A stretch of DNA of 64,000 nucleotides from Streptomyces sp. NBC_00557 (GCF_036345995.1 NZ_CP107796.1:4650001-4714000); one strand, 5' to 3'. Positions 56,181 through 64,000 are shown, counted from the stretch's first letter. Numbers and translations are program-made. The notes: generated by a model not told the origin, from the letters alone.

Positions 56181-56699
56181 CTAGCGGAGCCAGGGCAGGT
56201 CCGCACCCGCTTCATCGGGCTGGAGGCCCTCGGCGATGATCTCCATGATCTCGCCGAGGGCCTTCTGCTGTTCCGGGGACAGCCGCTCGAACAGCGCCTG
56301 GCGCACGGCGGTGACATGGCCGGGCGCGGTGCGCCGCAGCACCTCGGCGCCCTCGTCGGTGAGCACCGCGAACTGGCCGCGCTTGTCGGACGGGCAGTCC
56401 TCACGGCGCACCCAGCCGTTCTTCTCCAGCCGGGCGATGGCGTGCGACAGCCGGGAGCGGGTGATCTTCGCCTGCATCGCCAGCTCGGTCATCCGCAGCC
56501 GGCGCCGGGGCGCCTCGGCGAGGCCGACGAGCAGGCCGTAGTAGATGTGCGGCATGCCCGCGTCCCGCTGCAACTGCCGGTCGAGGTGGTCCTCCAGCAG
56601 CGTGGTGGCGTGCAGATAGGCGCGCCAGACGCGCTGTTCCTCGTCGGTGAGCCAGCGGTGCTGTGCGGCGGGGTCCGGTGCCGTGTTCATGTGTTCCAC
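56181..56699 (-). CDS. MarR-family regulator
   Basis: A 172-residue protein. A winged helix (residues 60-130) has L-R-M-T-E-L-A-M-Q-A-K-I-T-R-S-R-L-S-H-A-I-A-R-L and a wing with D-K-R-G-Q-F-A-V-L-T. It is divergently paired with a DODA-type dioxygenase, with inverted repeats in between, like MarR proteins that sense phenols or quinones and control ring-opening dioxygenases. Probably controls that gene. Confidence 0.92.
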   Translation of the reverse strand: MEHMNTAPDPAAQHRWLTDEEQRVWRAYLHATTLLEDHLDRQLQRDAGMPHIYYGLLVGLAEAPRRRLRMTELAMQAKITRSRLSHAIARLEKNGWVRREDCPSDKRGQFAVLTDEGAEVLRRTAPGHVTAVRQALFERLSPEQQKALGEIMEIIAEGLQPDEAGADLPWLR

Positions 56700-56741
56700 T
56701 GTACGAGGCAGCTCCTTGAAATTTGAACCAAGTGGGGCGTA

Positions 56742-56764
56742 CTCTCACAGTAAGAGCTTGAGAG
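56742..56764. promoter_or_regulatory. Inverted repeat in the MarR-dioxygenase intergenic region
   Basis: CTCTCA and TGAGAG (11-base spacer) lie between the divergent starts in an AT-richer 100-base stretch. A candidate MarR operator. Confidence 0.5.
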
Positions 56765-56798
56765 TTAAAGCAACGGAACGGGAGGCAGGGGAGCCGTC

Positions 56799-57587
56799 AT
56801 GACCACCGCCAAGGAGCGCATGCCCGCCCTGTACCTCAGCCACGGCGCCCCGCCGCTCGCGGACGACCCCGTCTGGCCCGGCCAGCTCGCCGCCTGGTCG
56901 GCACGGCTGCCCCGGCCGAAGGCCATCCTCATGGTCTCCGCCCACTGGGAGGAGGCGCCGCTCGCGCTGGGCGCGGTGGAGACCGTCCCGCTCGTCTACG
57001 ACTTCTGGGGCTTCCCCGAGCACTACTACCGGGTCCGGTACCCCGCCCCCGGCGCCCCCGAGCTCGCCGAGTCCGTGCGCAAGCTGCTGCGCGCCCCCGG
57101 CACCCCCGTCCAGGACATCCCCGACCGCGGCCTCGACCACGGCGCCTACGTCCCCCTCGTCGAGATGTTCCCCGACGCCGACATCCCGGTGCTGCAGATC
57201 TCCATGCCCACCCTCGACCCGGTGCGCCTGATGGAGATCGGCCGCAGGCTCGCCCCGCTCCGCGACGAGGGCGTGCTGATCATCGGCTCCGGCTTCTTCA
57301 CCCACAACCTGGCCGCCCTGCGCCACACGGGCGGCGGCGTGCCCAGCTGGTCCTCCGAGTTCGACGACTGGGGTCGGAGCGCCCTGGAGGCCCGCGACTG
57401 GGACGCCCTGCTGGACTTCCTGGACAAGGCGCCGGCCGGCCGTTACGCCCACCCGCGCACCGAGCACTTCGCCCCGCTCTTCGTGACCATGGGCGCGGCG
57501 GACGCGGGCGGCGGACTGGACGCGCAGAAGTCCGTGATCGACGGGTTCTGGATGGGCATGGCGAAGCGGTCCGTGCAGTTCGGGTGA
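56799..57587 (+). CDS. DODA-type extradiol ring-cleavage dioxygenase (YgiD-like)
   Basis: A 262-residue protein of class III dioxygenase type. Metal-ligand-like motifs are S-H-G-A-P (His15), S-A-H-W-E-E (His49) and G-L-D-H-G-A-Y-V-P-L (His114), followed by G-S-G-F-F-T-H-N-L and T-E-H-F-A-P-L. It resembles 4,5-DOPA dioxygenase and LigB domain proteins that open catechols with Fe or Zn. The exact substrate cannot be read. MarR lies on the other strand. Possible role in detoxifying catechols or quinones. Confidence 0.92.
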   Translation: MTTAKERMPALYLSHGAPPLADDPVWPGQLAAWSARLPRPKAILMVSAHWEEAPLALGAVETVPLVYDFWGFPEHYYRVRYPAPGAPELAESVRKLLRAPGTPVQDIPDRGLDHGAYVPLVEMFPDADIPVLQISMPTLDPVRLMEIGRRLAPLRDEGVLIIGSGFFTHNLAALRHTGGGVPSWSSEFDDWGRSALEARDWDALLDFLDKAPAGRYAHPRTEHFAPLFVTMGAADAGGGLDAQKSVIDGFWMGMAKRSVQFG

Positions 57588-57623
57588 GGCGGGGCCGTGG
57601 GGGTTTCACGGCGGTCCTTCCGC

Positions 57624-57710
57624 CGGCCCTTCACGGTGGCCGTTTCGGTGGCCTTCATGCCGGCCCTTCATGCCGGCCCTTGACGGTGGCCGTTTCGGTG
57701 GCCCTTCGCG
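57624..57710. repeat. Direct repeats after the dioxygenase gene
   Basis: ACGGTGGCCGTTTCGGTGGC occurs at 57,633 and 57,683 (50-base spacing) with two further CCCTTCATGCCGG copies in between. The gap to the acetyltransferase stop holds no gene. Confidence 0.75.
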
Positions 57711-57728
57711 GTCCCGGTGTGAGTGGCC

Positions 57729-58247
57729 TCACAGCTCCTTCTCGTACCAGGCCACGTCCCAGTAGCGGCCGAACTTGCGGCCCACCTCGTGGTACGTGCC
57801 CACGTGCCGGAAGCCGAAGCGGGCGTGCAGCCGCTCGGAGGCCTCGTTCGGCTGGGCGATCCCGGCGTAGGCGCGGTGCACGTCCTCGTCCGCGAGCGCC
57901 TTGAAGAGGGCGTCGTAGAGCAGCGTGCCGACGCCGCGCCGGCCCGCGTCCGGGGCGACGTACACCGATGTCTCCACGGAGGTGACGTACGCGGGCTTCG
58001 GCCGGTAAGGGCTGGATGTGGCGTACCCCAGAATCTCCTGTGACTCCGCGTCCGTGGCAACCATCAGGCGGTGCGGGCCGTCTTCCGGGTGGGAGAGCAG
58101 CCAAGGGCGGCGCTCTTCCGGAGTGAAGATCGCGGTATCGAAGGTGATGGCCGTCTCACGTACATAGTGGTTGTAGATCGCCGTGAGGGCGTCGAGATCC
58201 CCCTCGACTCCCGGCCTGACCTGCACTTCTGTACGAAGCATCGGCAT
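57729..58247 (-). CDS. GNAT acetyltransferase, phosphinothricin N-acetyltransferase type
   Basis: A 172-residue protein; the ATG at 58,247 has GGGAG at the right distance, and longer starts lack one. It shows the Pat/Bar pattern: I-Y-N-H-Y-V-R-E-T-A-I-T-F-D near the start, E-T-S-V-Y-V-A-P-D-A-G-R-R-G-V-G (acetyl-CoA loop) and Y-A-G-I-A-Q-P-N-E-A-S, H-A-R-F-G-F-R-H-V-G. It acetylates an amino group, probably of phosphinothricin-like or methionine-derived compounds. A bialaphos-resistance gene next to hrdD is known from Streptomyces coelicolor, matching this order. Confidence 0.92.
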   Translation of the reverse strand: MPMLRTEVQVRPGVEGDLDALTAIYNHYVRETAITFDTAIFTPEERRPWLLSHPEDGPHRLMVATDAESQEILGYATSSPYRPKPAYVTSVETSVYVAPDAGRRGVGTLLYDALFKALADEDVHRAYAGIAQPNEASERLHARFGFRHVGTYHEVGRKFGRYWDVAWYEKEL

Positions 58248-58305
58248 CACGTCTCCCGTGTGGCGGACAGGGTACTGCATGATCAGAAAAATTGGGGGGC
58301 GGGTT

Positions 58306-58333
58306 GGGAATTCTGTCCGGATTCCAGTCGTTG
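58306..58333 (+). promoter_or_regulatory. SigR-type promoter of hrdD
   Basis: GGGAAT (58,306-58,311) and GTTG (58,330-58,333) are separated by exactly 18 bases, matching the SigR consensus (GGGAAT-N18-GTTG). hrdD is a known SigR target in Streptomyces coelicolor, induced by thiol-oxidative stress. The site is 106 bases upstream of the start. Confidence 0.88.
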
Positions 58334-58438
58334 TTTCCCACGGATGCAGGGCACTCGGAGAGAGTTCCATAGACCCTCCCCTCGGTGCCGAGCGTTCATC
58401 AGGACCACCCGCCAGCCCACCATCGCAAGGGAGCACGC

Positions 58439-59437
58439 ATGGCAACCCGTGCCGTCGCCCGTCGTCAGTCCGCCACCGGCGAGACGGTCGACTCGGCAAG
58501 CAGTGTTCGCGCTCATGGCGGCGAGATCGCGGACCGCGACCTGGTCGGCATGTACCTCGACGAGATCGCGCGTACGCCGCTGCTCGACGCCGCAAAGGAG
58601 GTCGAGCTGTCCCAGACCATCGAGGCGGGTGTGTTCGCGCAGCAGATCCTCGACGGCGAGGAGGAGTCCGCCACGGACGCCTCCCGCGAGGAGCTGGAGG
58701 CGCTGGTGGCCGCCGGTGAGCGGGCCAAGGACATCTTCATCCGCTCCAACCTCCGGCTGGTCGTGGCCGTGGCCCGGCGCTATCCGCGCAGCGGCCTGCC
58801 CCTGCTCGACCTGATCCAGGAGGGCAACGCCGGCCTGGTGCGCGCGGTGGAGAAGTTCGACTACCGCAAGGGCTTCAAGTTCTCCACGTACGCCACCTGG
58901 TGGATCCGCCAGGCCATCACCCGCTCCATCGCCGACCAGTCCCGCACCATCCGGCTCCCCGTCCACCTGGTGGAGGAGCTGGGCCGCATCCGCCGCGTTC
59001 AGCGCGAGTTCAACCGCGAGCACGGCCGCGACCCGGAGCCCGCGGAGATCGCCGAGGAGCTGGGCACGACGGCGGAGCGCGTCATCGACGTCCTGGACTG
59101 GGCCCGCGACCCCGTCTCGCTGAACATGTCGGTGGACGACGAGGGCGAGACCCAGTTCGGCGACCTGCTGGAGGACACGTCCGCGGTCAGCCCCGAGCAG
59201 TCCGTCCTCACGCTCCTGCGCAGCGAGGAGCTGGACGACCTGATCGGCCGCCTCGACCAGCGCACGGCCTCCATCATCAAGATGCGGTACGGCATCGAGG
59301 ACGGGCGCGAGCGCACTCTGACCGAGGTCGGCAAGGAGCACGGCCTGACCCGCGAACGCATCCGCCAGATCGAGAAGCACGCCCTCCTGGAACTGAAGAA
59401 GCTGGCCCGCCAGACCGGCTTCGACGCGGCGGCGTAG
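58439..59437 (+). CDS. hrdD: Principal-like (group 2) RNA polymerase sigma factor HrdD
   Basis: A 332-residue sigma-70 protein; the ATG at 58,439 has AAGGGAGC upstream. Regions in order: 1.2 ([16 protein letters not shown]), 2.1-2.4 ([13 protein letters not shown] to [13 protein letters not shown]), 3.0-3.2, and 4.2 with [20 protein letters not shown]. No region 1.1, as in group 2. The length, the SigR promoter and the divergent acetyltransferase identify it as HrdD. It is dispensable in Streptomyces and helps adjust transcription under stress. Confidence 0.93.
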   Translation: MATRAVARRQSATGETVDSASSVRAHGGEIADRDLVGMYLDEIARTPLLDAAKEVELSQTIEAGVFAQQILDGEEESATDASREELEALVAAGERAKDIFIRSNLRLVVAVARRYPRSGLPLLDLIQEGNAGLVRAVEKFDYRKGFKFSTYATWWIRQAITRSIADQSRTIRLPVHLVEELGRIRRVQREFNREHGRDPEPAEIAEELGTTAERVIDVLDWARDPVSLNMSVDDEGETQFGDLLEDTSAVSPEQSVLTLLRSEELDDLIGRLDQRTASIIKMRYGIEDGRERTLTEVGKEHGLTRERIRQIEKHALLELKKLARQTGFDAAA

Positions 59438-59504
59438 CGGGGGAGGGGGCGGTCACCGGCACGGTGCATCCGGTCCGGCGGACCCGGCACCGACGCCTGC
59501 GGGC

Positions 59505-59755
59505 GTACGGCACCTGGGGTGCGTGATGCCTGGGGGGACACCGCTCGGGGTGCGGTGCCTCTGTGGGCACGCCGCTCGGGGTGCGTGGCGCCTGTGGAGC
59601 ACGCCGCCCGGGGCGGGGGCGCCTGTGGGTACCGCACTCGGGGCCGGTGGTGCCTGTGAGGTACGCCGCCCGGGGTGCATGGTGCCTCTGGGATACGGCC
59701 GCCCGGGGCGGGTGTTGCTCTTGGGCGTAAGGTGCCTGGGGGGAGCGCACGCCGG
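59505..59755. repeat. Degenerate ~33-bp tandem repeat
   Basis: Units of the form GTGCCTGTGGGG...CGCCGCCCGGGGTGCGTG recur about seven times with many substitutions and small length changes. Six GTGCCT or GCGCCT starts and seven CNCGGGG cores can be seen. It is too irregular for CRISPR. Confidence 0.7.
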
Positions 59756-60218
59756 TGGCGGAAGACGGCGCAAACATGGCGCTGTCCCCTCGCTTCAACT
59801 CCCGGGCCCACGGGAACAACCCTTCCGGGCCCCACAGCAGCCAGGCCCGGGAACCGCACTCCCCACGCACCATGCACCACGCCGACTGGGCCGACCCCAC
59901 GCGCCCGGCACCGCACCACCCAGGCCACAGAGCCAGGTCCCGACGCACACCCCCCCGGCGCCGGGACCTTCCCAGCCGGGCCTCGGCACCTATCCCCCCC
60001 CGGGTGCCGAGGCCCGGCTTCATCGTGTGTCCGCCGTCAACTGCCGTTCATTGGCCGGTACTTGAGCCAAACTGATCGCGTGCCGCATGCCGTAGTCCAA
60101 CCGCCCGGTGCTGCCCGAGCGTTCACATCAGGCCAGCGCATGTGGAGGCAGCGCGGAGGCGGCCGCATCCTGGAACGACGGCCCACCCCGTACCTGAACC
60201 CCGGGGTGGACCGCCGGA

Positions 60219-60233
60219 TGGCAGATTCTGCCA
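60219..60233. promoter_or_regulatory. 15-bp palindromic operator ahead of TetR
   Basis: TGGCAGA-T-TCTGCCA is a perfect palindrome ending 20 bases before the TetR start, the usual place of a TetR autorepression site. Confidence 0.72.
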
Positions 60234-60253
60234 CATAGGCATAGCCTGCCGGG

Positions 60254-60988
60254 ATGAGCACCACCCCTGGTTCCGCCCCCGGCCCCACCTCCGGCCTCAC
60301 CTCAGGCACCTCCGATCAGCCGCTGTCCGCTCCCGCACCGGTCTCGCTGACCGAACGCCGGAAGGCCGAGACCCGGATGGAGATCGCACGGGCGGCGGCG
60401 GCCCTGTTCGTCCGCCAGGGCCTGCGCGCGACCCGCGCCGAGGACATCGCGCAGGCCGCGGGCATCGCACCGCGCACGTTCTACCGCTACTTCGCCACCA
60501 AGGAGGAAGCGGTCGCCCCCCTCTACGCGGCGGGCGCCCAGCGCTGGGCGGAAGCGGTCCGCTCGGCCCCGGCCGGCCTCGGCGTCCTTGAAGCCCTGGA
60601 GCACGCCGTCCGGTACACCCTCACCCCCGGCGCCGGCGTCTCGACGGCGTCCTGGGAATGGGTCCGCACCCTTATCCGCCTCGCCGAAGCCGGCCCCGCC
60701 CTGCGCAAGGTCTGGGCCGAGGTGTGCCAGGCCTCGGAGCGCACCCTGGCCGAGATCCTCGCGAGCCGCATGGCGTCGACCGACGGCGATGCCCCGACGC
60801 CGGCCGGCCCCGACCTCCGCTTCGCCGCCGCCGTCGCCGGGGCCGCCGTCCGCGTGGCCGTGGAGTCCTGGGCCGCCACCACCGCCCCGCCCACGGGGCC
60901 GGACGGCCCTGCGGCCCTCGCGCTGCGCAACCTCGCCTCTCTGCGGAGCTTCCGCTGGGTCGGCGAGCCGGCTGACGAACAGCACTAG
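60254..60988 (+). CDS. TetR-family regulator
   Basis: A 244-residue protein (ATG at 60,254). A Pro/Thr-rich N-terminal tail of about 30 residues precedes the HTH (residues 35-80: L-R-A-T-R-A-E-D-I-A-Q-A-A-G-I-A-P-R-T-F-Y-R-Y-F). A helical ligand domain follows. Its TAG stop lies inside the 6-base duplication created by the IS element next door, so the insertion left the protein intact. The regulated partner was probably downstream before insertion, or elsewhere. Confidence 0.9.
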   Translation: MSTTPGSAPGPTSGLTSGTSDQPLSAPAPVSLTERRKAETRMEIARAAAALFVRQGLRATRAEDIAQAAGIAPRTFYRYFATKEEAVAPLYAAGAQRWAEAVRSAPAGLGVLEALEHAVRYTLTPGAGVSTASWEWVRTLIRLAEAGPALRKVWAEVCQASERTLAEILASRMASTDGDAPTPAGPDLRFAAAVAGAAVRVAVESWAATTAPPTGPDGPAALALRNLASLRSFRWVGEPADEQH

Positions 60989-60989
60989 C
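60984..60989 (+). repeat. Left copy of the IS target duplication (ACTAGC)
   Basis: ACTAGC precedes the element and recurs at 62,055-62,060. It fits the NCTAGN target of IS481-type elements and includes the TetR stop codon. Confidence 0.88.
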
Positions 60990-62054
60990 TGTTCTGTCCA
61001 GGGAGGTTGGTGACGGACGGCACGGCTGGGTGGTCTTGAACGGGTGAGGGCCTTCCGGCTTCGGTGTGGATTGCGACATCTCCACCGAGCACCGAGAAGG
61101 CCCTCTTGCCCCACCGTAATGCACCGCTGACCGAGACCGGCCGTCTTCGCCTGGCCCGCTGTGTGGTCGAGGACGGCTGGCCCCTGCGCCGGGCTGCCGA
61201 ACGTTTCCAGGTCTCACCGACCACGGCCCAGCGATGGGCCGACCGCTACCGCCAGCTCGGCGAGGCGGGTATGAGCGACCGCTCCTCCCGACCGCGCACA
61301 AGCCCGCGCCGTACTCCGACCCGCACCGAGCGCCGGATCATCAAGGTCCGCGTGCTGCGCCGGTGGGGACCGGCCCGCATCGCACACCTGCTCCGCCTGG
61401 TTCCCTCGACGGTGCACCGCGTGCTGACCCGCTACGGCCTGGCCCGCCTCACGCACCTGGACCGGGCCACGGGCCGTGTCATACGCCGCTACGAACGCGA
61501 CCGCCCCGGTGAACTGGTGCACGTCGACATCAAGAAGCTCGGCAACATCCCCGATGGCGGCGGCCACAAGGTCCTCGGCCGACAAACGGGCCGCAAGACC
61601 CGCGCCAACGCCGGCTACAGCTACCTGCACACCGCCGTCGACGACCACTCCCGCCTGGCCTACAGCGAGATCCACCCGGACGAGAAGAAGGAGACTGCCA
61701 CCGGCTTCTGGACTCGGGCGCAGGCGTTCTTCACCGGCTGTGGGGTCACCGTCGAACGAGTCCTGACGGACAACGGCGCCTGCTACCGCTCACGCGACTG
61801 GCGAGACCTGCTGACGGCGGCAGGGATCACCCACAAGCGAACCCGGCCCTACCGGCCCCAGACCAACGGCAAGGTCGAACGCTTCAACCGCACCCTGCTC
61901 GACGAATGGGCCTACGCCCGCCCCTACCGCTCCGAGCAGGAACGACGCGACGCCTTCCCACAATGGCTGCACACCTACAATCACCACCGCGGACACACCG
62001 CACTCAAGGGCCACCCACCCGCCAGCCGCGTCCCCAACCTCTCAGGGCAATACA
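60990..62054 (+). mobile_element. IS481-family insertion sequence
   Basis: A 1,065-bp element beginning TGTTCTGTCC and ending in GGCAATACA. The terminal inverted repeats (60,990-61,016 and 62,028-62,054) match at about 20 of 27 positions, with the core AGGTTGG perfect. It is flanked by a perfect 6-bp direct repeat, ACTAGC. One transposase gene fills it. The perfect duplication indicates a recent insertion. Left end assigned from the TGT terminus typical of the family. Confidence 0.88.
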
Positions 62055-62059
62055 ACTAG
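61106..62059 (+). CDS. IS481-family transposase
   Basis: A 317-residue transposase, probably from the TTG at 61,106 (an ATG at 61,064 gives 14 more residues). The N-terminal HTH (A-A-E-R-F-Q-V-S-P-T-T-A-Q-R-W) is followed by a second HTH and the rve catalytic core with D-D-E: H-V-D-I-K-K, L-T-D-N-G-A-C-Y and V-E-R-F-N-R-T-L. Its final Asn codon and TAG stop are completed by the target duplication, not by the element. The frame is otherwise intact, so the enzyme may be active. Confidence 0.92.
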   Translation: MPHRNAPLTETGRLRLARCVVEDGWPLRRAAERFQVSPTTAQRWADRYRQLGEAGMSDRSSRPRTSPRRTPTRTERRIIKVRVLRRWGPARIAHLLRLVPSTVHRVLTRYGLARLTHLDRATGRVIRRYERDRPGELVHVDIKKLGNIPDGGGHKVLGRQTGRKTRANAGYSYLHTAVDDHSRLAYSEIHPDEKKETATGFWTRAQAFFTGCGVTVERVLTDNGACYRSRDWRDLLTAAGITHKRTRPYRPQTNGKVERFNRTLLDEWAYARPYRSEQERRDAFPQWLHTYNHHRGHTALKGHPPASRVPNLSGQYN

Positions 62060-62069
62060 CCGTCACCCA

Positions 62070-62250
62070 TCACTCAGCTCTCCGCCAAGTTCCCGCAGCG
62101 CGGCGCCAGTTCATCCAGCCCCCGCCCGGCTCGGCCCTCCGCCAAGTTCCCGCAGCGCGGCGCCAGTTCATCCGGCCCCCGCCCGGCTCGGCCCTCCGTC
62201 AAGCTCCCGCAGCGCCGCACCAGTCATCCAGCCACCGCCCGGCTCAGCCG
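62070..62250. repeat. 57-bp tandem repeat
   Basis: Three copies with the core CCGCCAAGTTCCCGCAGCGC start at 62,082, 62,139 and 62,196 (exact 57-base period). A fourth degenerate partial copy runs into the 3' end of the WYL gene. The first two are nearly identical. Confidence 0.88.
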
Positions 62251-63189
62251 TCCTCCCAACTCCCTTACACACGCCACCAGTTCGTCCGGCCCCTGCACCG
62301 CGAACTCGTACCCTGTCATCGCCAGCCGCACCGCCAGCCACTCCAAGGGGCCGCCGAAGGCGCCCCGCAGGACGCAGCCTCCCTTTCCGTCGTCCTCCGG
62401 CGCTCCGAGCCATGCCGGCACCCGGGCGGAGACCTGCTCCGCCGGCGCGGCGAACCGCACCGCGAAGTCGTAGGTGTCGTGCCGGCCCTGGATGGACTGC
62501 CGCAGATACTCCGCGGCGCTTCCGGTCGGCAACTCCCGTGGGGTGAACCGGACTCCGGTCGCGAACGGCTCGCTCACCCGGTCCACCCGGAAGGTCCGCC
62601 AGTCGGCGCGGTCGAGGTCGTAGGCGACGAGATACCAGCGCCGCCCGGTCGACACCAGCCGGTGCGGCTCGGTCAGCCGCCGCGACTCGCCGCCGTCCTT
62701 GTCGCGGTAGGCGAACCGCAGCCGCTCGTGCCCCGCCACCGTCGAGGCCATCACGGTCAGCGTCTCCGGCGCGATGCTCGGCCCGTCGCCGCTGGTCAGC
62801 GCCGTGGTCGCCGCCTGCAGTGTGGACACCCGGTGGCGCAGCCGGGACGGCAGCACCTGCTCCAGCTTGGCCAGGGCCCGCACCGAGGCCTCGTCCACCC
62901 CCTCCACGGCATGCCCGGCGCCGGCCCGCAGCCCCACCGCGATCGCGACCGCCTCCTCGTCGTCCAGCACCAGTGGCGGCAGCGCCTTGCCCGCCACCAG
63001 CCGGTACCCGCCGTCGGAGCCCTTCGTGGCCTGCACCGGATAGCCCAGCTCCCGCAGCCGGTCGATGTCCCGCCGCACGGTCCGGCGCGACACCCCGAGC
63101 CGCTCGGCCAGCTCGCCGCCGGGCCACTCGCGGGGCGTCTGGAGGAGTGAGAGGAGCTGCAGCAGCCGTGCCGGTGTGTCCGTCGTCAT
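62224..63189 (-). CDS. WYL-domain (YafY-type) regulator
   Basis: A 321-residue protein. The N-terminal HTH_11 domain (residues 8-60) has W-P-G-G-E-L-A-E-R-L-G-V-S-R-R-T-V-R-R-D-I-D-R-L. The WYL domain (about 135-215) contains R-L-V-S-T-G-R-R-W-Y-L-V-A-Y-D-L and R-T-F-R-V-D-R-V, and a WCX-like C-terminus follows. WYL regulators bind nucleic-acid or small ligands through this domain. It is divergent from an MFS exporter, so it may control it. Confidence 0.92.
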   Translation of the reverse strand: MTTDTPARLLQLLSLLQTPREWPGGELAERLGVSRRTVRRDIDRLRELGYPVQATKGSDGGYRLVAGKALPPLVLDDEEAVAIAVGLRAGAGHAVEGVDEASVRALAKLEQVLPSRLRHRVSTLQAATTALTSGDGPSIAPETLTVMASTVAGHERLRFAYRDKDGGESRRLTEPHRLVSTGRRWYLVAYDLDRADWRTFRVDRVSEPFATGVRFTPRELPTGSAAEYLRQSIQGRHDTYDFAVRFAAPAEQVSARVPAWLGAPEDDGKGGCVLRGAFGGPLEWLAVRLAMTGYEFAVQGPDELVACVRELGGRLSRAVAG

Positions 63190-63210
63190 GCCGTCGAGGA
63201 TGCCGTACCA

Positions 63211-63242
63211 CTAGGACATCATCTGACCTAATGCGGTCCTAG
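63211..63242. promoter_or_regulatory. Inverted repeat between WYL and MFS genes
   Basis: CTAGGAC and GTCCTAG (18-base spacer) lie in the 62-base gap between the divergent starts. A likely operator and shared promoter region. Confidence 0.6.
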
Positions 63243-63251
63243 CGTGACGGC

Positions 63252-64000
63252 ATGACCTCCACGGAACAGACCCTCAGTGCTCGCCAGGAGCCTGGTGACC
63301 GCCGCCGCTGGTTCGCGCTGGCGATCGTCATGGCCGCCGCCTTCATGGACCTCGTCGACGTCACGATCGTCAACATCGCCATCCCGTCCATCGAGCGGAC
63401 CGCCCACGCCTCGGTCAGCCAGATCCAGTGGATCACCGCCGGTTATGCGCTGGCCTTCGCCGCGGGTCTCATCACCGGCGGCCGTCTCGGCGACATCCAC
63501 GGCCGCAAACGGCTGTTCCTGATCGGTGTCGGCGGCTTCACCCTCGCCTCCGCCCTGTGCGGCTTCGCCGTGAACCCGGAGATGCTGGTCGCCTCGCGCG
63601 TGCTGCAGGGCGGCATGGCGGCGATGATGGTGCCGCAGGTGCTGTCGATCGTGCACGCCACCTTCCCGGCGCACGAACGCGGCAAGGTCTTCGGCCTGTT
63701 CGGCGCGATCGTGGGCCTCGGCGCGGTGTCCGGGCCGCTGCTGGGCGCGCTGCTGACGGAGTGGAACCTGTTCGGCCTCGAGTGGCGGCCCATCTTCCTC
63801 ATCAACCTCCCCGTGGGCGTCCTGGCCTGGCTGCTCGGACGCCGTTTCATCACCGAATCGAAGGCCCCCAAGGCGCTGAAGCTGGACCTGGTCGGTGTCG
63901 CCCTGGTCTCGCTGGGCCTGCTGATGCTGCTGTTCCCCCTCACCCGCGGACGCGAGCTGGGCTGGCCGCTGTGGGGCCACCTCTGCATGGCCGGTGCGCT
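63252..64000 (+). CDS. MFS exporter, DHA2 family (cut by window edge)
   Basis: The open frame starts at the ATG at 63,252 and runs past the right edge; about 249 residues are visible. Helix 1 has M-D-L-V-D-V-T-I-V-N-I-A-I-P, the loop 2-3 has G-G-R-L-G-D-I-H-G-R-K-R, and helix 5 has F-G-A-I-V-G-L-G-A-V-S-G-P, all DHA2 (EmrB/QacA) signatures. It should be an exporter of hydrophobic compounds. The WYL regulator diverges from it. Confidence 0.9.
   Translation, partial: MTSTEQTLSARQEPGDRRRWFALAIVMAAAFMDLVDVTIVNIAIPSIERTAHASVSQIQWITAGYALAFAAGLITGGRLGDIHGRKRLFLIGVGGFTLASALCGFAVNPEMLVASRVLQGGMAAMMVPQVLSIVHATFPAHERGKVFGLFGAIVGLGAVSGPLLGALLTEWNLFGLEWRPIFLINLPVGVLAWLLGRRFITESKAPKALKLDLVGVALVSLGLLMLLFPLTRGRELGWPLWGHLCMAGA

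Larger units (their letters stand above)
59438..60253. other. 816-bp intergenic region with degenerate repeats
   Basis: No convincing gene on either strand; the open frames are low-complexity and frame-indifferent. It contains about seven degenerate copies of a roughly 33-base unit (59,505-59,755), G/C-rich tracts, and the promoter of the TetR gene at its right end. Confidence 0.65.

Noticed and set aside
59505..59755. Repeats after hrdD as a CRISPR array
   Set aside because: Units are diverged and contiguous, without unique spacers or nearby cas genes.

Overview
The window is very GC-rich (about 70% or more), its genes carry G/C in most third codon positions, and it encodes an HrdD-type sigma factor, IclR, WYL and DUF5753-type regulators and a P27/HK97-type siphophage. 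All of this points to a Streptomyces or close relative. Positions 1 to about 49.87 kb read as most of an integrated temperate element whose left end lies outside the window. It abuts the 3' end of a tRNA-Arg (anticodon CCT) gene at 49,869-49,941. From 50.0 kb rightward the genes look like ordinary chromosome.

Left part of the element (3-9,435): a tightly packed plus-strand train of small early-type genes, mostly joined by ATGA or GTGA overlaps. Many carry Cys/His clusters. It includes a large two-winged-helix protein resembling a replication initiator (2,212-3,897), which contains a DnaA-box-like site in a patch of atypical codon use, and a double helix-turn-helix/HNH-like protein (4,201-4,791). 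A minus-strand excisionase-like HTH gene and a 31-bp palindrome (9,783-9,813) mark a control region. Next comes a membrane-protein operon (10,724-14,739) that looks more like the spread (spd) region of Streptomyces conjugative plasmids than like a phage. Its first gene holds a dense array of a short STACCYG motif. Regulatory and accessory genes follow (14,819-19,606), including a promoter with phased direct repeats, MerR/AlpA-like HTH genes, a minus-strand membrane protein and an HNH nuclease just ahead of the packaging genes.

Middle part (19,717-45,347): a complete siphovirus late region in canonical order. It runs small and large terminase, a small antisense gene, portal fused to a MuF-like tail, prohead protease, HK97-fold capsid, head fibre-like protein, connectors, tail terminator, Ig-tailed tail tube, two tail chaperones joined by a predicted -1 frameshift, a 1,490-aa tape measure with a muralytic domain, tail-tip proteins and a beta-helix tailspike. 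A papain-like cysteine peptidase, GH25 endolysin, holin-like proteins and a membrane-anchored collagen-like protein follow.

Right part of the element (45,366-49,331): a minus-strand XRE-DUF5753 / DUF6879-like / small-protein set, a divergent operon of four Cys-rich small proteins, and a second XRE regulator with inverted repeats in its promoter. No integrase lies near the tRNA, so if the element is intact it must lie beyond the left edge.

Chromosomal part (50,022-64,000): a tandem-domain IclR regulator, a secreted M6 metalloprotease, TetR plus an MFS exporter, a MarR regulator divergent from a DODA-type dioxygenase, a phosphinothricin-type acetyltransferase divergent from hrdD (with a textbook SigR promoter), an 0.8-kb gap with degenerate repeats, and a TetR gene with a palindromic operator. 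An IS481-family element has landed exactly on that TetR gene's stop codon. A 57-bp tandem repeat, a WYL regulator and a divergent MFS transporter cut by the right edge complete the window.
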